Below, piece by piece: positions 29,190 through 38,839 of a stretch of DNA of 64,000 bases. Every line of letters begins with the position of its first letter. The first letter of the stretch is position 1. The position numbers were made by a program, and so were the translations under genes. Under the pieces are notes generated by a model that was not told the DNA's origin, did no database searches, and was given only the letters and a program-made list of their open reading frames with translations. The stretch is from positions 1-64,000 of the forward strand of contig CAYVCQ010000015.1 in NCBI GenBank assembly GCA_964450405.1, read 5' to 3'. This stretch comes from WRGT01 sp964450405. GTDB taxonomy: Bacteria > Spirochaetota > UBA4802 > UBA5550.

Positions 29190-29698
29190 TGTTTATTGTA
29201 CTGCAAGTTCTTTAGAATAGTATTCAACAAACAAACCAAGCCTCACTCCGGCCTCTCCTCAAAGAGAGGGGGTTCGTAATACAATTTCACGGAAAGTATC
29301 GCCGCAGCCGTGCGATTCTGCACTCTGCGGCGTTACGACAGGTTTTGATATAACTATGAGCTAAGCCCCTCCGGCTTCGGAGGAGACGCGGGGTTCGCGA
29401 AGGGGTGCGCGGCTGCACCCCTTGCACGTTGAATGTACAAATACACACAATTAACAGTATCAAAAAAGATAAACACCCTCACCGCGTGAAGGATTGCAGT
29501 GGAAATCCCGCCCCGAAATTTGGCGGGATCAAATAATTTTATAACAGAATAAATTTAATGAGGAATAAAAATATAAAACAACCCGGGGCGGGATTGGAAC
29601 GCAAAGCCTGACCCGGATGCAGTAAAACTGAAAATATGTAGATAATTAAGAAATTCGCATCACTAAAAAAATGCAGCAGGGGCACGCCCGACCGTTGT
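29190..29698. other. Intergenic repeat debris
   Basis: About 630 bases lie between the immunity-like gene and the next gene. Seen here are a G/C-block arm (CCTCTCCTCAAAGAGAGG near 29251) and an inverted, truncated third copy of the multi-hairpin repeat (29364-29440, with its stem and loop AGCCGC intact on the minus strand). A pair of arms CCCGCCCCG/CGGGGCGGG lies near 29508 and 29585. No gene is supported. Confidence 0.6.
29364..29440 (-). repeat. Multi-hairpin repeat, truncated third copy
   Basis: On the minus strand this reads AAGGGGTGC-AGCCGC-GCACCCCTT, then TTCGCGAACCCCGCG and CTCCTCCG/CGGAGG. These are the first two hairpins of the repeat at 88-289, with different stem bases but the same loop. 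The later hairpins are missing. Confidence 0.7.
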
Positions 29699-29737
29699 TA
29701 CATAAACAGCACAGTACACTTCCAGCCGATAAAAGGA
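29699..29737 (+). repeat. 39-nt fragment of the giant gene
   Basis: This segment matches 26404-26442 inside the giant gene at 38 of 39 positions, in the same orientation. Similarity stops abruptly at both ends. It is probably a relic of recombination or of an orphan C-terminal cassette. Confidence 0.8.
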
Positions 29738-29817
29738 GGGTGTGATTTACACAAAAAATCAGACACCCTTTGTATGATAGGCTTTATAAATTACAATATC
29801 CGGCACCCCGGATTGGA

Positions 29818-31179
29818 TCACACTTTACGGATTCCCTTTTTCTTTAAGGGTTCCGAAATACTGACAGAACCTTCGCCGGCTAGATCAGTAAGACTGAGTT
29901 CACCTTCGGTACCGCTAAGTTCAGACACCGAAAGCCATCCCTTTTCAACAGAACCAAACCTTGACTGTATCTTCAGAACTGACTCGTTAACTCTGCTTCT
30001 GAAAAATGGATTAATACTCTTTCCGCCACGGTGCAGGAGTTTTTCAACAGACTGTATATTTCCGCATGTTGCAAGAGCCTCAACTGCGCCGTCTACAATA
30101 TCGTCATCTGTATGATCCAGAAGAGGTTCAAGAAATGATCTTAAGTTTTCATTTTCGAATTTCTTAAATGTTTTAAGAATCTCCAGCTTTAATTTTTTTT
30201 TGTTATAATTAGTAAAAACATCGACAAGGGCCGTTGAAGATTTTTTAAACAGAGCATCACCAAAAGCCGTAACAGCAAGTAGAACAAGCTTGTCATCAGC
30301 AATTTTTTCTTTACTGATAATTTTCAGAATATGATTCAATCCCGCGGCACCGAGATTTAATCCAGCTTCAAACTGAATCGGAAGATAAACATCATCAAGG
30401 CAGGTTTTTAACAGTGTATCAATTTCCTTGTCACGGGGATAATTTTCCATAAGAACTTTCAGGCAATTCAATCGGACTTTGCTGATAGGATCGTGAGTGA
30501 CATTTTTAATATGAAGTTTTCTTAAATCGGAATATGACATTATCATTTTGGTTAATGTAAAAATAGTATTAATATTTTTAAGAACCATTTCAGTCGAATT
30601 GTTATCCAGTTCTTTATAATAGATATGAATTTTATCATTGGAGATGCGAACATAATCGGAACTCTGCGCCAGTAATAAAACTTCTTTCCTCAAATTATAA
30701 GTAAGTATGGCAACAACTGTATTCAGACTGTTTTTATAACTTGTTTCCATTTTAAGATCAAACTCAACATCACCTGATTCAACAGACTCATACCACCAGT
30801 CAGACTCAGATACCGGCTGCTTTGAATCTACTTTTGTAATGTGGAATTTTTCTTCAAAAGGAGTATTAAATCTGACACCGAATTCGAACACCTGGAGGTA
30901 TTTATCATCGATATGTATTTTATTTATCTGCGCAAAGAAATCATAATCATCCATTTTGCCATATAAAACCGGGAATGAGAACATACCTACATTGGCAAGT
31001 TTGAAACCCAATTTTTTGGCTATTGCAGAGAAAATAAAATTACCGGTTTTTGATATGCTTCTATTACTTTGAAAATTTTGAGCGGGTGTAGATAAATATA
31101 AAATATAAATACCTATCAAAACAGCAGAAATAGCTTTCAGTACGTAAAAAAAAGTTTCCATCGAGGAATTACCATCCAT
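29818..31179 (-). CDS. Membrane-anchored HEAT-repeat protein
   Basis: The protein has 453 residues. One membrane helix near the N-terminus (FFYVLKAISAVLIGIYILYL) is followed by a domain of mixed strands and then HEAT-like helical repeats from about residue 220 (VRLNCLKVLMENYP, LPIQFEAGLNLGAAGL, DIVDGAVEALATCG). The C-terminus has short repeats of the form GWLSVSE/GELSLTD/GSVSIS, a tail seen in some HEAT proteins of myxobacteria and spirochaetes (from memory). HEAT repeats bind other proteins. No enzymatic motif is seen. Confidence 0.7.
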   Translation of the reverse strand: MDGNSSMETFFYVLKAISAVLIGIYILYLSTPAQNFQSNRSISKTGNFIFSAIAKKLGFKLANVGMFSFPVLYGKMDDYDFFAQINKIHIDDKYLQVFEFGVRFNTPFEEKFHITKVDSKQPVSESDWWYESVESGDVEFDLKMETSYKNSLNTVVAILTYNLRKEVLLLAQSSDYVRISNDKIHIYYKELDNNSTEMVLKNINTIFTLTKMIMSYSDLRKLHIKNVTHDPISKVRLNCLKVLMENYPRDKEIDTLLKTCLDDVYLPIQFEAGLNLGAAGLNHILKIISKEKIADDKLVLLAVTAFGDALFKKSSTALVDVFTNYNKKKLKLEILKTFKKFENENLRSFLEPLLDHTDDDIVDGAVEALATCGNIQSVEKLLHRGGKSINPFFRSRVNESVLKIQSRFGSVEKGWLSVSELSGTEGELSLTDLAGEGSVSISEPLKKKGIRKV

Positions 31180-31220
31180 TCAAAGCTGGTGAAGCATTTT
31201 CACTTTTAAATATATATCTT

Positions 31221-32489
31221 TTAATCGAGTGTCAAATTGTTATTGATAAAGTCTATATATGTTTTAACAGACTTTTTGTAAATACTCTCGGGAGATTGAA
31301 GTAGAATAAAGTATATTATTTTTCCGCTGAATCTGGTATAGAAATTCTCATACTTAAGGATGAAGTTGCCTTTCAATTCACCGAGCATGGGATACTCGAT
31401 AATCACACCTGGATTAACCGGTTCCTCCCGTTCTATAAACATCATCGTGGTTCTTATGCCCCCCTCATCCTTTGAAGTTTCAGAATCAGAAACTTCATAT
31501 ATTTCATCAGAATTGAATTTGTTTTTTATACTGATTTTTTTAGCATTCGGGAATGCGGAGGTAATTCTTTTTATAAACAGGCTCTTGTCTTCACCTTTAT
31601 CCGGTATATATGAGATTATACTGATTCTTGAATTTACATCAGATTTATTTTTTCCTTTAATTTTTTCGGTTTCAATCATAGCTATGTTCTTTTTTTCATT
31701 GAATCCTGTGAATTTAGAGGTCCAGTTTTTGCTGCTTTTAATTCTTATCCCAAGCGGAACAGACAGGTATATCTCTTCATCAGAAGCTTTTTTCCAGAAT
31801 TGTTTATTTTCATATTTTTCCCCCGGATCCGAGATTAAAGCCAGTTTTTTTATTTTAGTATAAGAATCATAAAAAGGTTCTTCTTCAATTTTTTTGTATT
31901 CAGCTTTATTCTTTGACATATTTTCAAATGCCATAAGATAGTTTAAATGCATCATGCATATCAGTGAACTGTCGGCATAATCTCCCCAGAATGCCCAGTG
32001 CAGTGAGGAAGGTTCAGCTTCATTAATAATTTCTCTATAACTTTCAATACCAGGCTTGTCGTGTCCGGAAAGGCATTGATGCTGTCCGATGAACCAGTTT
32101 GCCCTGTAATCTCTTTTGTCTATTTTTTTTGCTGTCTCGTAAAAATTAAGGGCAGGATTGTAATATTTGATAGCATCCAGATTATAGAGATAATGAGCAA
32201 TGTCCCCTTTTAAAAGATAGTAATCAATATTCTTTTTATTCTTAGATTCGAGATTGTTAAGTTTTTTAAGCAGATCTTCAAGTCTATCTATTACGCTTTC
32301 TCTTGTAACCGGGAAAGTCCATGTTATCTGGAAATGCCGATACATCCCCTGGTTCTCCCAGAGATAATCTATTTCTTTTTCAAGCGATTTCCAATCGTTG
32401 ATAGCTCCAATGTTGATCGCCTGCAGGTTCGCCATTAAATTACCGGCAGTAAAAAATAAAAAAAACAGAATAATAACAAATCTTTTCAT
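31221..32489 (-). CDS. Secreted TPR-like protein of unknown function
   Basis: The protein has 422 residues and a signal peptide (MKRFVIILFFLFFTAGNLMA). Residues 60-200 show helical pairs like tetratricopeptide repeats (YYNPALNFYETAKKIDKRDYRANWFIGQHQCLSG). The C-terminal half is strand-rich (EEIYLSVPLGIRIKSSKNWTSKF, RISIISYIPDKGEDKS) and has no recognised family. It lies 41 bases upstream of the HEAT-repeat gene on the same strand, so they may be co-transcribed. Confidence 0.65.
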   Translation of the reverse strand: MKRFVIILFFLFFTAGNLMANLQAINIGAINDWKSLEKEIDYLWENQGMYRHFQITWTFPVTRESVIDRLEDLLKKLNNLESKNKKNIDYYLLKGDIAHYLYNLDAIKYYNPALNFYETAKKIDKRDYRANWFIGQHQCLSGHDKPGIESYREIINEAEPSSLHWAFWGDYADSSLICMMHLNYLMAFENMSKNKAEYKKIEEEPFYDSYTKIKKLALISDPGEKYENKQFWKKASDEEIYLSVPLGIRIKSSKNWTSKFTGFNEKKNIAMIETEKIKGKNKSDVNSRISIISYIPDKGEDKSLFIKRITSAFPNAKKISIKNKFNSDEIYEVSDSETSKDEGGIRTTMMFIEREEPVNPGVIIEYPMLGELKGNFILKYENFYTRFSGKIIYFILLQSPESIYKKSVKTYIDFINNNLTLD

Positions 32490-32923
32490 AATAAATTGTT
32501 TCCTCCAATTTCTCTAGGGATAAGAATTATCTTTATTATTGCATTAAGTTTAGGATTTTCTATAAATAAACTGAATTAAACAACGAGAGATTTTAAAACC
32601 CATTGGATATAAATAGACAGATTAAATATTACCCGCATAACCTGAATCAGTTATCTTGTTTTTATTCAAATAATTATTAAACATAAAAGTCAATAATAAC
32701 ACTAAAACATAGACTATGGCAAATAGTAAAAAAATGAATTAAAAAAAAACTAATGGTTCAATATATAAATTTTTTTTCAATATTATTTCCATTGATAATA
32801 ATATGTTTTATTTTATCCTGTTCGTTACTATTTAAATATAAGCTGAAGATTAAACCTGCTATTAGGACAATCCCGTATTGCAGCACAAAGCAGATACAAA
32901 ATTCAGATGGGCAGGAGCTGCTA
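32490..32923. other. AT-rich intergenic region, no supported gene
   Basis: Two overlapping opposite small frames (32753-32959 plus, 32758-32943 minus) are open, each with one hydrophobic stretch. Neither has a clear ribosome-binding site or recognisable sequence. The region probably holds the promoter of the minus-strand gene ending at 31221. Confidence 0.5.
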
Positions 32924-33109
32924 TTAATCCTTAAAGTAGGCAATAGCTGGTCTAATTGAAAATATCACTGCCAGAATAAGGATTACCGGAATATATTGAA
33001 TGATATATTCATGGAAGTAAGCACCACCTGCAATACCAAATAGGAAAGCGCAAACCTTCAACAGCCAGGCATCCCACCAATTCCATATTTTAGTTCTGAA
33101 GAGTTTCAT
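32924..33109 (-). CDS. Small inner-membrane protein
   Basis: The protein has 61 residues from the ATG at 33109 (MKLFRTKIWNWWDAW). The pattern is a Trp-rich amphipathic start, a membrane helix (LLKVCAFLFGIAGGAYF), a short loop, a second helix (YIPVILILAVIFSIR) and a PAIAYFKD end. Small two-helix proteins with the same GAYF...IRP.YAYFKD layout are widespread in bacteria and of unknown function (from memory). A longer frame from 33151 would add 14 residues without a better start. Confidence 0.65.
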   Translation of the reverse strand: MKLFRTKIWNWWDAWLLKVCAFLFGIAGGAYFHEYIIQYIPVILILAVIFSIRPAIAYFKD

Positions 33110-33328
33110 AATAATTTCCATCAATAAGTACTGAGTAATAAGTACCTTCAATTGACTATTGGTTAAAAATAAATCATAGTATAGGTTGCTTTTTAAATGC
33201 AGGAAAAGCGATAAATTTCAGAGAGTTTTATCGTAACTCTCAAAAGTTAAATGATCTGAATTTAAGTTTATCTGTAGTATTATTTAATATGCTAAAAATA
33301 TGAAAATTCAAAATCACAATCGGCTTTA

Positions 33329-33568
33329 TCAATCGGGGATTGAGGGACCTTGTCGATTACAATGATTGGTGCATTCTTTGAACTGTTCTGTGCATTTTTG
33401 TTTTTCTTTCTTTGCTTTTTCATTATTCCGTTTGTCTATAGACTTTAAGCATGCTGTATACCTGTTATTGCAGGCCGGAGTACATTCTGATCTATTATCA
33501 TAAGCGATCAGATCACCGCAAATAAAAAGAGATAAAATAAATATAGTTGTTAAAAATATTTTAATCAT
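33329..33568 (-). CDS. Small secreted cysteine-rich protein
   Basis: The protein has 79 residues. A signal peptide (MIKIFLTTIFILSLFICGDLIA) is followed by a mature part of about 57 residues with six cysteines spaced as CxxxC...C...C..C..C, likely forming disulfides outside the cytoplasm. The core is highly charged (RNNEKAKKEKQ). It starts 18 bases after the end of the Gly-rich membrane protein gene and is probably in one operon with it. No family is recognised. Confidence 0.6.
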   Translation of the reverse strand: MIKIFLTTIFILSLFICGDLIAYDNRSECTPACNNRYTACLKSIDKRNNEKAKKEKQKCTEQFKECTNHCNRQGPSIPD

Positions 33569-33586
33569 ATGTTTTATTTACAAATT

Positions 33587-34369
33587 TCATTTTAGTAGAA
33601 TTTTAACGATTTCGGATATCTTTGATGCTTCAGGGAAAAATGCGTGCATTGCAAGTCCGGCAATTAATGCCAGTAAAATAATTAAAGAGAACTGTTTCCA
33701 TGTTGCTTTAAAAACACTGCCGAGCCAATCAGGGTCGTGCATTGCTTTTGTTTTTCTGATTAAACTCATGGCAAGCACAGAGTCAAATGCAGCTTCAGAA
33801 AGAATTGCCGGTGCCTGATAAATGATGTACGCACCCGCTCCAAAAATCACCACCAGTAAGAGTGCAAATAATGCCAGAACAATAACAACACCGATCCCTT
33901 CATCGATATCAATATCCATAGAACCAAGAATTCCGCTTCCGGGCGATGAGCCGGATGACGATCCGGAGGCTGCACCGGATACAGTTTCACCAAAGGTGCC
34001 GCTTGCACCGCCGCCGCCGAATTGCCCGCCGCCGGGTTTAAATGCTTCAACACCCGAAGAACCCGGGAAGTCCGGTGATCCGGCAGAAAAGGAATCTATA
34101 ACTATATCAGAAGCCGTGTCGGATCTTTTTGAGTTCAGTGCAATAGAAGGTGTGATAATCCACAGCCATATCTTAATTGCAATAAAAAACACACAATATG
34201 AAAACACAACCGTGACGGGATATCGGATTGCAGGATTATGAAGCCCTGCTAAAAGCATTATCTTTGATCCGATAAGCCCGGCAGTTGCCGCCGACATAAG
34301 GATAAGCGTCATATGTATTCTTAAAGAAAAACGCCTGCTTAATTTTGTTAGAAATTTTGTATTGTTCAT
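33587..34369 (-). CDS. Membrane protein with Gly/Ser-rich linker
   Basis: The protein has 260 residues. Two membrane helices (about 20-40 and 48-73) are followed by a Gly/Ser-rich linker (FKPGGGQFGGGGASGTFG), a third helix (GVVIVLALFALLLVVIFGAGAYI), a cytoplasmic-like segment (MSLIRKTKAMHDPDWLGSVFKATW) and a last helix near 225-245. The order resembles unnamed membrane proteins in other Gram-negative bacteria. Function is unknown. It heads a minus-strand group with two small exported or membrane proteins. Confidence 0.7.
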   Translation of the reverse strand: MNNTKFLTKLSRRFSLRIHMTLILMSAATAGLIGSKIMLLAGLHNPAIRYPVTVVFSYCVFFIAIKIWLWIITPSIALNSKRSDTASDIVIDSFSAGSPDFPGSSGVEAFKPGGGQFGGGGASGTFGETVSGAASGSSSGSSPGSGILGSMDIDIDEGIGVVIVLALFALLLVVIFGAGAYIIYQAPAILSEAAFDSVLAMSLIRKTKAMHDPDWLGSVFKATWKQFSLIILLALIAGLAMHAFFPEASKISEIVKILLK

Positions 34370-34508
34370 ATTAATAATTATAGTTCAGATAATAAAAAAA
34401 TCAATAAAAATATTGTATAATTTATATTTCTTAAAGTAACTGCTCAAAAAACTCCGTTATTCTTTCTACTCCGCGGTGAAGAACGATTTAATACCAGTTT
34501 AAAAGTAT

Positions 34509-35132
34509 TTACTTATAAAATACCATAACACTCGTTCCGCTTATTTCCAGTTCCTTGAAAGATTCAGCACCAATAGTCTTTGCGATTTCATCAAATGGAA
34601 GTTTAATAAATACATCATAATGACTCCCTTCAAGCCATTCGACAAAAGCAGCAGCGGGATGCCACTTTTTACTGTGGTCGAGTATCATCACGCCTTCGCG
34701 TGCTACATTCAAAAGACTCTTCAGAATCTCATGTTCATGATCTTCAGAAAAAAGATGGAGAGCAAAAGACACAAAGGCCCAATCATAGGAGTCTGCATTT
34801 TTATTGATGGAGAGAATATCTCCTTCGGAAAAAGAGATATTCTGCACAACATCTTGAGCTCTATCACCGGCCCGTTTCAGCATGCCTGCTGATCTATCGA
34901 TACCCTCAACATGCGAAAATAATTCCGCAAGCTTGAGCGTTAATAAGCCCGATCCGCAGGCATATTCAATAGCCGTCTTTGATTCTATATCCGGAATATG
35001 CGCAATGACTCTGTTGACAACTTTCGAAACAGAGTCATTCAGGGATTTTTCAATCATTCCATATAATAGGCAAAACCAGTTATAAAAATTTCTCATAGAA
35101 CTTTGCGAACGTCGTCGTGTTATAAATGACAT
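34509..35132 (-). CDS. Class I SAM-dependent methyltransferase
   Basis: The protein has 207 residues. Motif I is AIEYACGSGLLTLKLA (about residues 56-71), followed by the acidic strand end VEGID and a motif IV region SYDWAFVSFALHLF. This is the Methyltransf_11-type fold of small-molecule methyltransferases. The substrate cannot be told. The start has TTGAGGG four bases upstream. Confidence 0.82.
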   Translation of the reverse strand: MSFITRRRSQSSMRNFYNWFCLLYGMIEKSLNDSVSKVVNRVIAHIPDIESKTAIEYACGSGLLTLKLAELFSHVEGIDRSAGMLKRAGDRAQDVVQNISFSEGDILSINKNADSYDWAFVSFALHLFSEDHEHEILKSLLNVAREGVMILDHSKKWHPAAAFVEWLEGSHYDVFIKLPFDEIAKTIGAESFKELEISGTSVMVFYK

Positions 35133-35536
35133 AGGCCCTCAATTAGAAAAATTATTTCTTATACAATAGATATTGAACTGAAAATATAGAGATACTTAAA
35201 TTTAAACAAATTAAACCAGATATAAAAACAAAATATATTTTCATAAAGTAATATTTAATAAAATATATTGTTTAATCTAAAAAGATTTAAATTAGCCACT
35301 CTGTCAAACATAATCAATGCAAAATAATTTATTAAAATAAAAATTAAAAATATTTTAAGATGCACCATCGAAAAATAATAGGGAAGTGCAGAAATTATCT
35401 ACTGCAGTGCAAAGATTAAAATACCAGAATAAATTCATATTTCAATAAGTCCTTTAAATTTTACTTGCGAAAGTTAATTTATATTTATAAGAGGATAACA
35501 TTTTATAAAATTTAATTTTACACACGAGAGGTTTTT
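35133..35536. other. AT-rich intergenic region
   Basis: About 400 bases, very AT-rich, between divergent genes. No gene, repeat or clear promoter is recognised. It presumably carries promoters for both neighbours. Confidence 0.5.
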
Positions 35537-36118
35537 ATGTCAGAACATTCAGTTCCAGTAGGTATATCCAGCCGTCATGTTCATCTATGTCAGGCTGATC
35601 TTGAAACTCTTTTTGGATCGGGTCATACGCTAACTTCGATGAAACCGCTTTCTCAGCCGGGACAATATGCGGCGGAAGAGCTTGTAAATTTAATCGGTCC
35701 TAAAAACTCTATAAATAATGTACGTATACTCGGTCCGGTAAGACCAGCGACACAGGTGGAAATTTCACGCACCGATGGTTTCCTCCTTGGTGTTTCAGCT
35801 CCGGTTCGTGATTCGGGAGATTTAAAGGGCTCTGCGGGTATTATAATCGAAGGTCCTAAGGGAAAAATTGAATTAAAAGAGGGAGTTATTCAGGCTCAGC
35901 GTCATGTCCACCTGCATACAACAGAAGCGGCAGAGATGGGTGTTGCAGATAAACAGTGGGCATCTGTTAAAGTCGGAGGTGAACGGTCACTGACATTTGA
36001 AAAAGTTCTTCTTAGAGTAAATGCAAATTACGCCAGAGATTTTCACATCGATACCGATGAAGGAAATGCCGCGGGATTAAAAACCGGCGAACAGGCTGTT
36101 ATGATTATTGATAAATAA
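35537..36118 (+). CDS. pduL: Phosphate propanoyltransferase (PduL-type phosphotransacylase)
   Basis: The protein has 193 residues. PduL transfers an acyl group between CoA and phosphate, giving acyl phosphate. The two zinc-binding segments are clear: SRHVHL (H14, H16) and QRHVHLH (H123, H125, H127), with the C-terminal HIDTDEGNAA (from H170). The N-terminus has no microcompartment-targeting extension, and no shell-protein or diol-degradation genes are in the window, so it probably serves as a general phosphotransacetylase. It stands alone, with GAGAGG as ribosome-binding site. Confidence 0.9.
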   Translation: MSEHSVPVGISSRHVHLCQADLETLFGSGHTLTSMKPLSQPGQYAAEELVNLIGPKNSINNVRILGPVRPATQVEISRTDGFLLGVSAPVRDSGDLKGSAGIIIEGPKGKIELKEGVIQAQRHVHLHTTEAAEMGVADKQWASVKVGGERSLTFEKVLLRVNANYARDFHIDTDEGNAAGLKTGEQAVMIIDK

Positions 36119-36154
36119 AGCTTACTATGGTATAGCTAAATCTTTACAGGGTCT

Positions 36155-36220
36155 AAGGGGCGGTAGCCCCTTTAATAAGCCCCGCAGGGCTCCCTGCGGT
36201 TCCCAAAACGGAGTTTTGGG
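36155..36220. repeat. Triple-hairpin intergenic repeat
   Basis: Three perfect hairpins in a row: AAGGGGC-GGTA-GCCCCTT (36155-36172), CCGCAGGG-CT-CCCTGCGG (36182-36199) and CCCAAAAC-GGA-GTTTTGGG (36202-36220). It follows pduL and may terminate it, but there is no long T-run. Confidence 0.7.
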
Positions 36221-36256
36221 GACTGCCATATTGTACACCAACATAAGAAGGTTAAA

Positions 36257-36823
36257 ATGAAATCAAAACTATCATTAATGATTCGTCTTTTTTTTCTATT
36301 TCTGTTCATGCTGACTGCAGGTTATTCATATTCGCAATCGATGACAGATGAAGAAACAAAACTTTATAATATTATGATGGAATATAGAAAAGATAAAGGT
36401 TTACCTGTCATTCCTGTTTCAAAATCACTTACAATGGTTGCTCAGACACATGTAAAGGATCTGCAGAACAATAAACCTGATCAGGGGAGATGTAATGCTC
36501 ACAGCTGGTCGTCCAAAGGTAAATGGAGTTCCTGCTGTTATACTCCGGACCATGCACAGGCAAAATGCATGTGGAGTAAACCGGGTGAGCTGACTTCATA
36601 CAGCGGCAATGGTTATGAAATTGCCTTCGGGTCAAGCAATGCGCGATATAATGGCTATGTTCTCACTGCTGAAGATGCGCTTAAGGGGTGGCAGGGAAGT
36701 CCGGGTCACAATGCAGTAATTGTTAACAGCGGTATCTGGAAAGATTTACACTGGAATGCAATTGGAGTCGGCATCTATGGCGGTTTTGCGGTAGTATGGT
36801 TCGGGGCAGAAGAAGATAAATAA
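36257..36823 (+). CDS. Secreted CAP-domain (SCP/PR-1) protein
   Basis: The protein has 188 residues with a signal peptide (about 1-27). The CAP fold is indicated by EETKLYNIMMEYRKDKGLPVIPVSKSL, MVAQTHVKDL, a central NAHSW, a GYEIAFG segment in place of the usual EN(I/L) and WQGSPGHNAVI. Candidate cleft residues are the His of NAHSW, the Glu of YEIAF and the His of PGHN. Four cysteines sit in the middle loop. CAP proteins are extracellular with diverse roles. The substrate is unknown. Confidence 0.82.
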   Translation: MKSKLSLMIRLFFLFLFMLTAGYSYSQSMTDEETKLYNIMMEYRKDKGLPVIPVSKSLTMVAQTHVKDLQNNKPDQGRCNAHSWSSKGKWSSCCYTPDHAQAKCMWSKPGELTSYSGNGYEIAFGSSNARYNGYVLTAEDALKGWQGSPGHNAVIVNSGIWKDLHWNAIGVGIYGGFAVVWFGAEEDK

Positions 36824-37014
36824 TTTACCGGAAGAATCCGTTGTAGAATCGGCATTGCATTCTGACTTTAGTATATCTGATATTGAACCGTTTTACAACA
36901 TGTACTAAAAATCAGAAAGGCTGCAATGCATAGAACCAGCAATCCGACCGTATGAGTTTTAATCAAACTTGCGGCAGTGGGTAATTTATAAAATCTTAAA
37001 ATATTATCCCGTAT

Positions 37015-37052
37015 TAAATCTCTGTGCCTCTGTGTCTCTGTGGCTAATTTAT
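37015..37052. repeat. CTCTGTG short repeat fragment
   Basis: The sequence is built of CTCTGTG units (CTCTGTGCCTCTGTGTCTCTGTGGC). The minus-strand reading gives TETQRHRD, a translation known from many unrelated genomes where this intergenic repeat is miscalled as protein. The remainder of 36824-37096 shows nothing else. Confidence 0.6.
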
Positions 37053-37096
37053 TTAATTTGAGCATAAATCATCATGTCGAAGCACTGGATATTTAA

Positions 37097-38839
37097 TTAT
37101 AAACCGCTCAGGTTTAAATTTTTTATTATAATCTCAAGTAGAAGATTTATATCAAGCGGCTTGGTAATAAAAGATGTGCATCCCGCTTCTATACACTTTA
37201 ATCTGTCCTCCTCAAAGGCATTGCCGGTCTGCGCAATAATAGGTATAGATAAATTAAATTCCCGTATTTTTTTTGTTGCCTCATATCCGCTCATAACAGG
37301 GAGCTGGATATCCATCAGGATAAGAAGAATATCAGTGTTTTCTCTTGCAAACTCTACAGCATCATGTCCGTTAGCTGCTCTGATTATTGTAAAACCCTGT
37401 TTAAGAAGAACCCGCTCCAGATACCTGAAGCTGTCATCATTATCTTCAACAATGAGAATAAGAGCTTTATCAAAATCAGGCATTACAGCGTGAGTAACTG
37501 CTTCATTTATAGTCTCGGGAATCGGGGATGAGGCTCTGTATGGAATGGTAAAGTAAAAAGTTGAGCCGGTATTTATCCCTGACTCCACCCATATTTTTCC
37601 ACCCATAAGCTCTATAAGACGGCGGGTTATGCTTAATCCAAGGCCGGTTCCGCCATATTTTCTTGTGTGTGAATCGTCCACCTGTTTGAATATATCAAAT
37701 ATCATTTTCTGATCGGAATCTCCAATTCCTATTCCGGTATCTTTTACATAAAAAAGAAGATTCTGATTTTTTGTTTTACCGATTTTCTGAAGTGAGTACC
37801 CGAATTCAATACTCCCTGTATTTGTGAATTTGCATGCGTTACCCAGCAGATTTAAAAAAGTCTGCCTTATCCGTATATCATCAGCTAAGATAAAGGCTGA
37901 CTGATTATCAAAGTGCAGAAAACATTTTAACTCGATTGCCTTATTGCCGGTACTGATGTGAATTTTAAAGAAATCCAGAAGGTCGAGCATTAATGTATTA
38001 AGATTAAATGAACTGTCGTTAATCGTGGTATGACCGGCTTCAATACGTGAGATATTTATTACATCATTTATAAGTTTCAGGAGATGATTTCCGCTGTTTT
38101 TAATTATATTTAAATAGTGGTCTTTTTCGTGTTCAGTTAAATCCTTTTCCCGTAACAATTCCGAAAAACCGAGTATCCCGTTCATGGGAGTACGTATCTC
38201 GTGGGAGATGTTGGCTAAAAAATATGTTTTTAAGAGATTGTTCTCCTCGGCTTTAAATCTTTCCACATCAATATTTTTCTTAATAAAGATTATAACAACA
38301 GTCAGGATAATCAGTGAAAACCCGAGAGTCATTGAAATATCGGCAAACTGCTGCTCCCGATTCAGGTATGGCGTTACTAAGTCGGGTCTCTTATACTCGA
38401 CTATAATCACAGTAAAAATTTCAGTAATAAACAGCATTGATGTATAAATCTTCCCGATCCCTCTTGTAATAATAATAAAGAGAACAAGAACAATAATACC
38501 AACGTAGAGGGTTGATCCCATAAGACCTGAATTCAGAAACCATGAAAACGGAAAAGCAGTCATAATAAAAATAACAAATGTCAGTAAAACAGGTTTATAA
38601 TATTTTTTAAAACGGGATAAATAGTAAAGTACTGTAAAAATTACGCATCCCGTAGTCATTATGAATGTTAGCAGTATATTCAAATTAATTATAATATTTA
38701 CAATTGTGGCAAGCAGTCCGATTATCATTGAATAAAAGAGGGTGCCGTTTAAAAAACGGTGTTCAAGAAAAAATATATCGGCATCTCCTATAATGATAGA
38801 GAAAATTCTCTTTCTGAGTTTTTTTAAATCGATCTTCAT
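37097..38839 (-). CDS. Membrane hybrid histidine kinase / response regulator
   Basis: The protein has 580 residues. Residues 35-190 contain about six membrane helices with no large outer domain, so it may sense something at or in the membrane. HisKA follows with SHEIRTP (H213), then the ATPase domain with an N-box (NLLGNACKF), a G1 box (DTGIGI) and a G2 box (GTGLGLSI). A C-terminal receiver (ILIVEDNDDS, phospho-acceptor D510, K in TKPLD) completes the hybrid. The output partner is not in the neighbourhood. Confidence 0.92.
   Translation of the reverse strand: MKIDLKKLRKRIFSIIIGDADIFFLEHRFLNGTLFYSMIIGLLATIVNIIINLNILLTFIMTTGCVIFTVLYYLSRFKKYYKPVLLTFVIFIMTAFPFSWFLNSGLMGSTLYVGIIVLVLFIIITRGIGKIYTSMLFITEIFTVIIVEYKRPDLVTPYLNREQQFADISMTLGFSLIILTVVIIFIKKNIDVERFKAEENNLLKTYFLANISHEIRTPMNGILGFSELLREKDLTEHEKDHYLNIIKNSGNHLLKLINDVINISRIEAGHTTINDSSFNLNTLMLDLLDFFKIHISTGNKAIELKCFLHFDNQSAFILADDIRIRQTFLNLLGNACKFTNTGSIEFGYSLQKIGKTKNQNLLFYVKDTGIGIGDSDQKMIFDIFKQVDDSHTRKYGGTGLGLSITRRLIELMGGKIWVESGINTGSTFYFTIPYRASSPIPETINEAVTHAVMPDFDKALILIVEDNDDSFRYLERVLLKQGFTIIRAANGHDAVEFARENTDILLILMDIQLPVMSGYEATKKIREFNLSIPIIAQTGNAFEEDRLKCIEAGCTSFITKPLDINLLLEIIIKNLNLSGL

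Noticed and set aside
36868..37065. Minus-strand frame of 65 codons
   Set aside because: Its N-terminal TETQRHRD part is the translation of a widespread CTCTGTG repeat.
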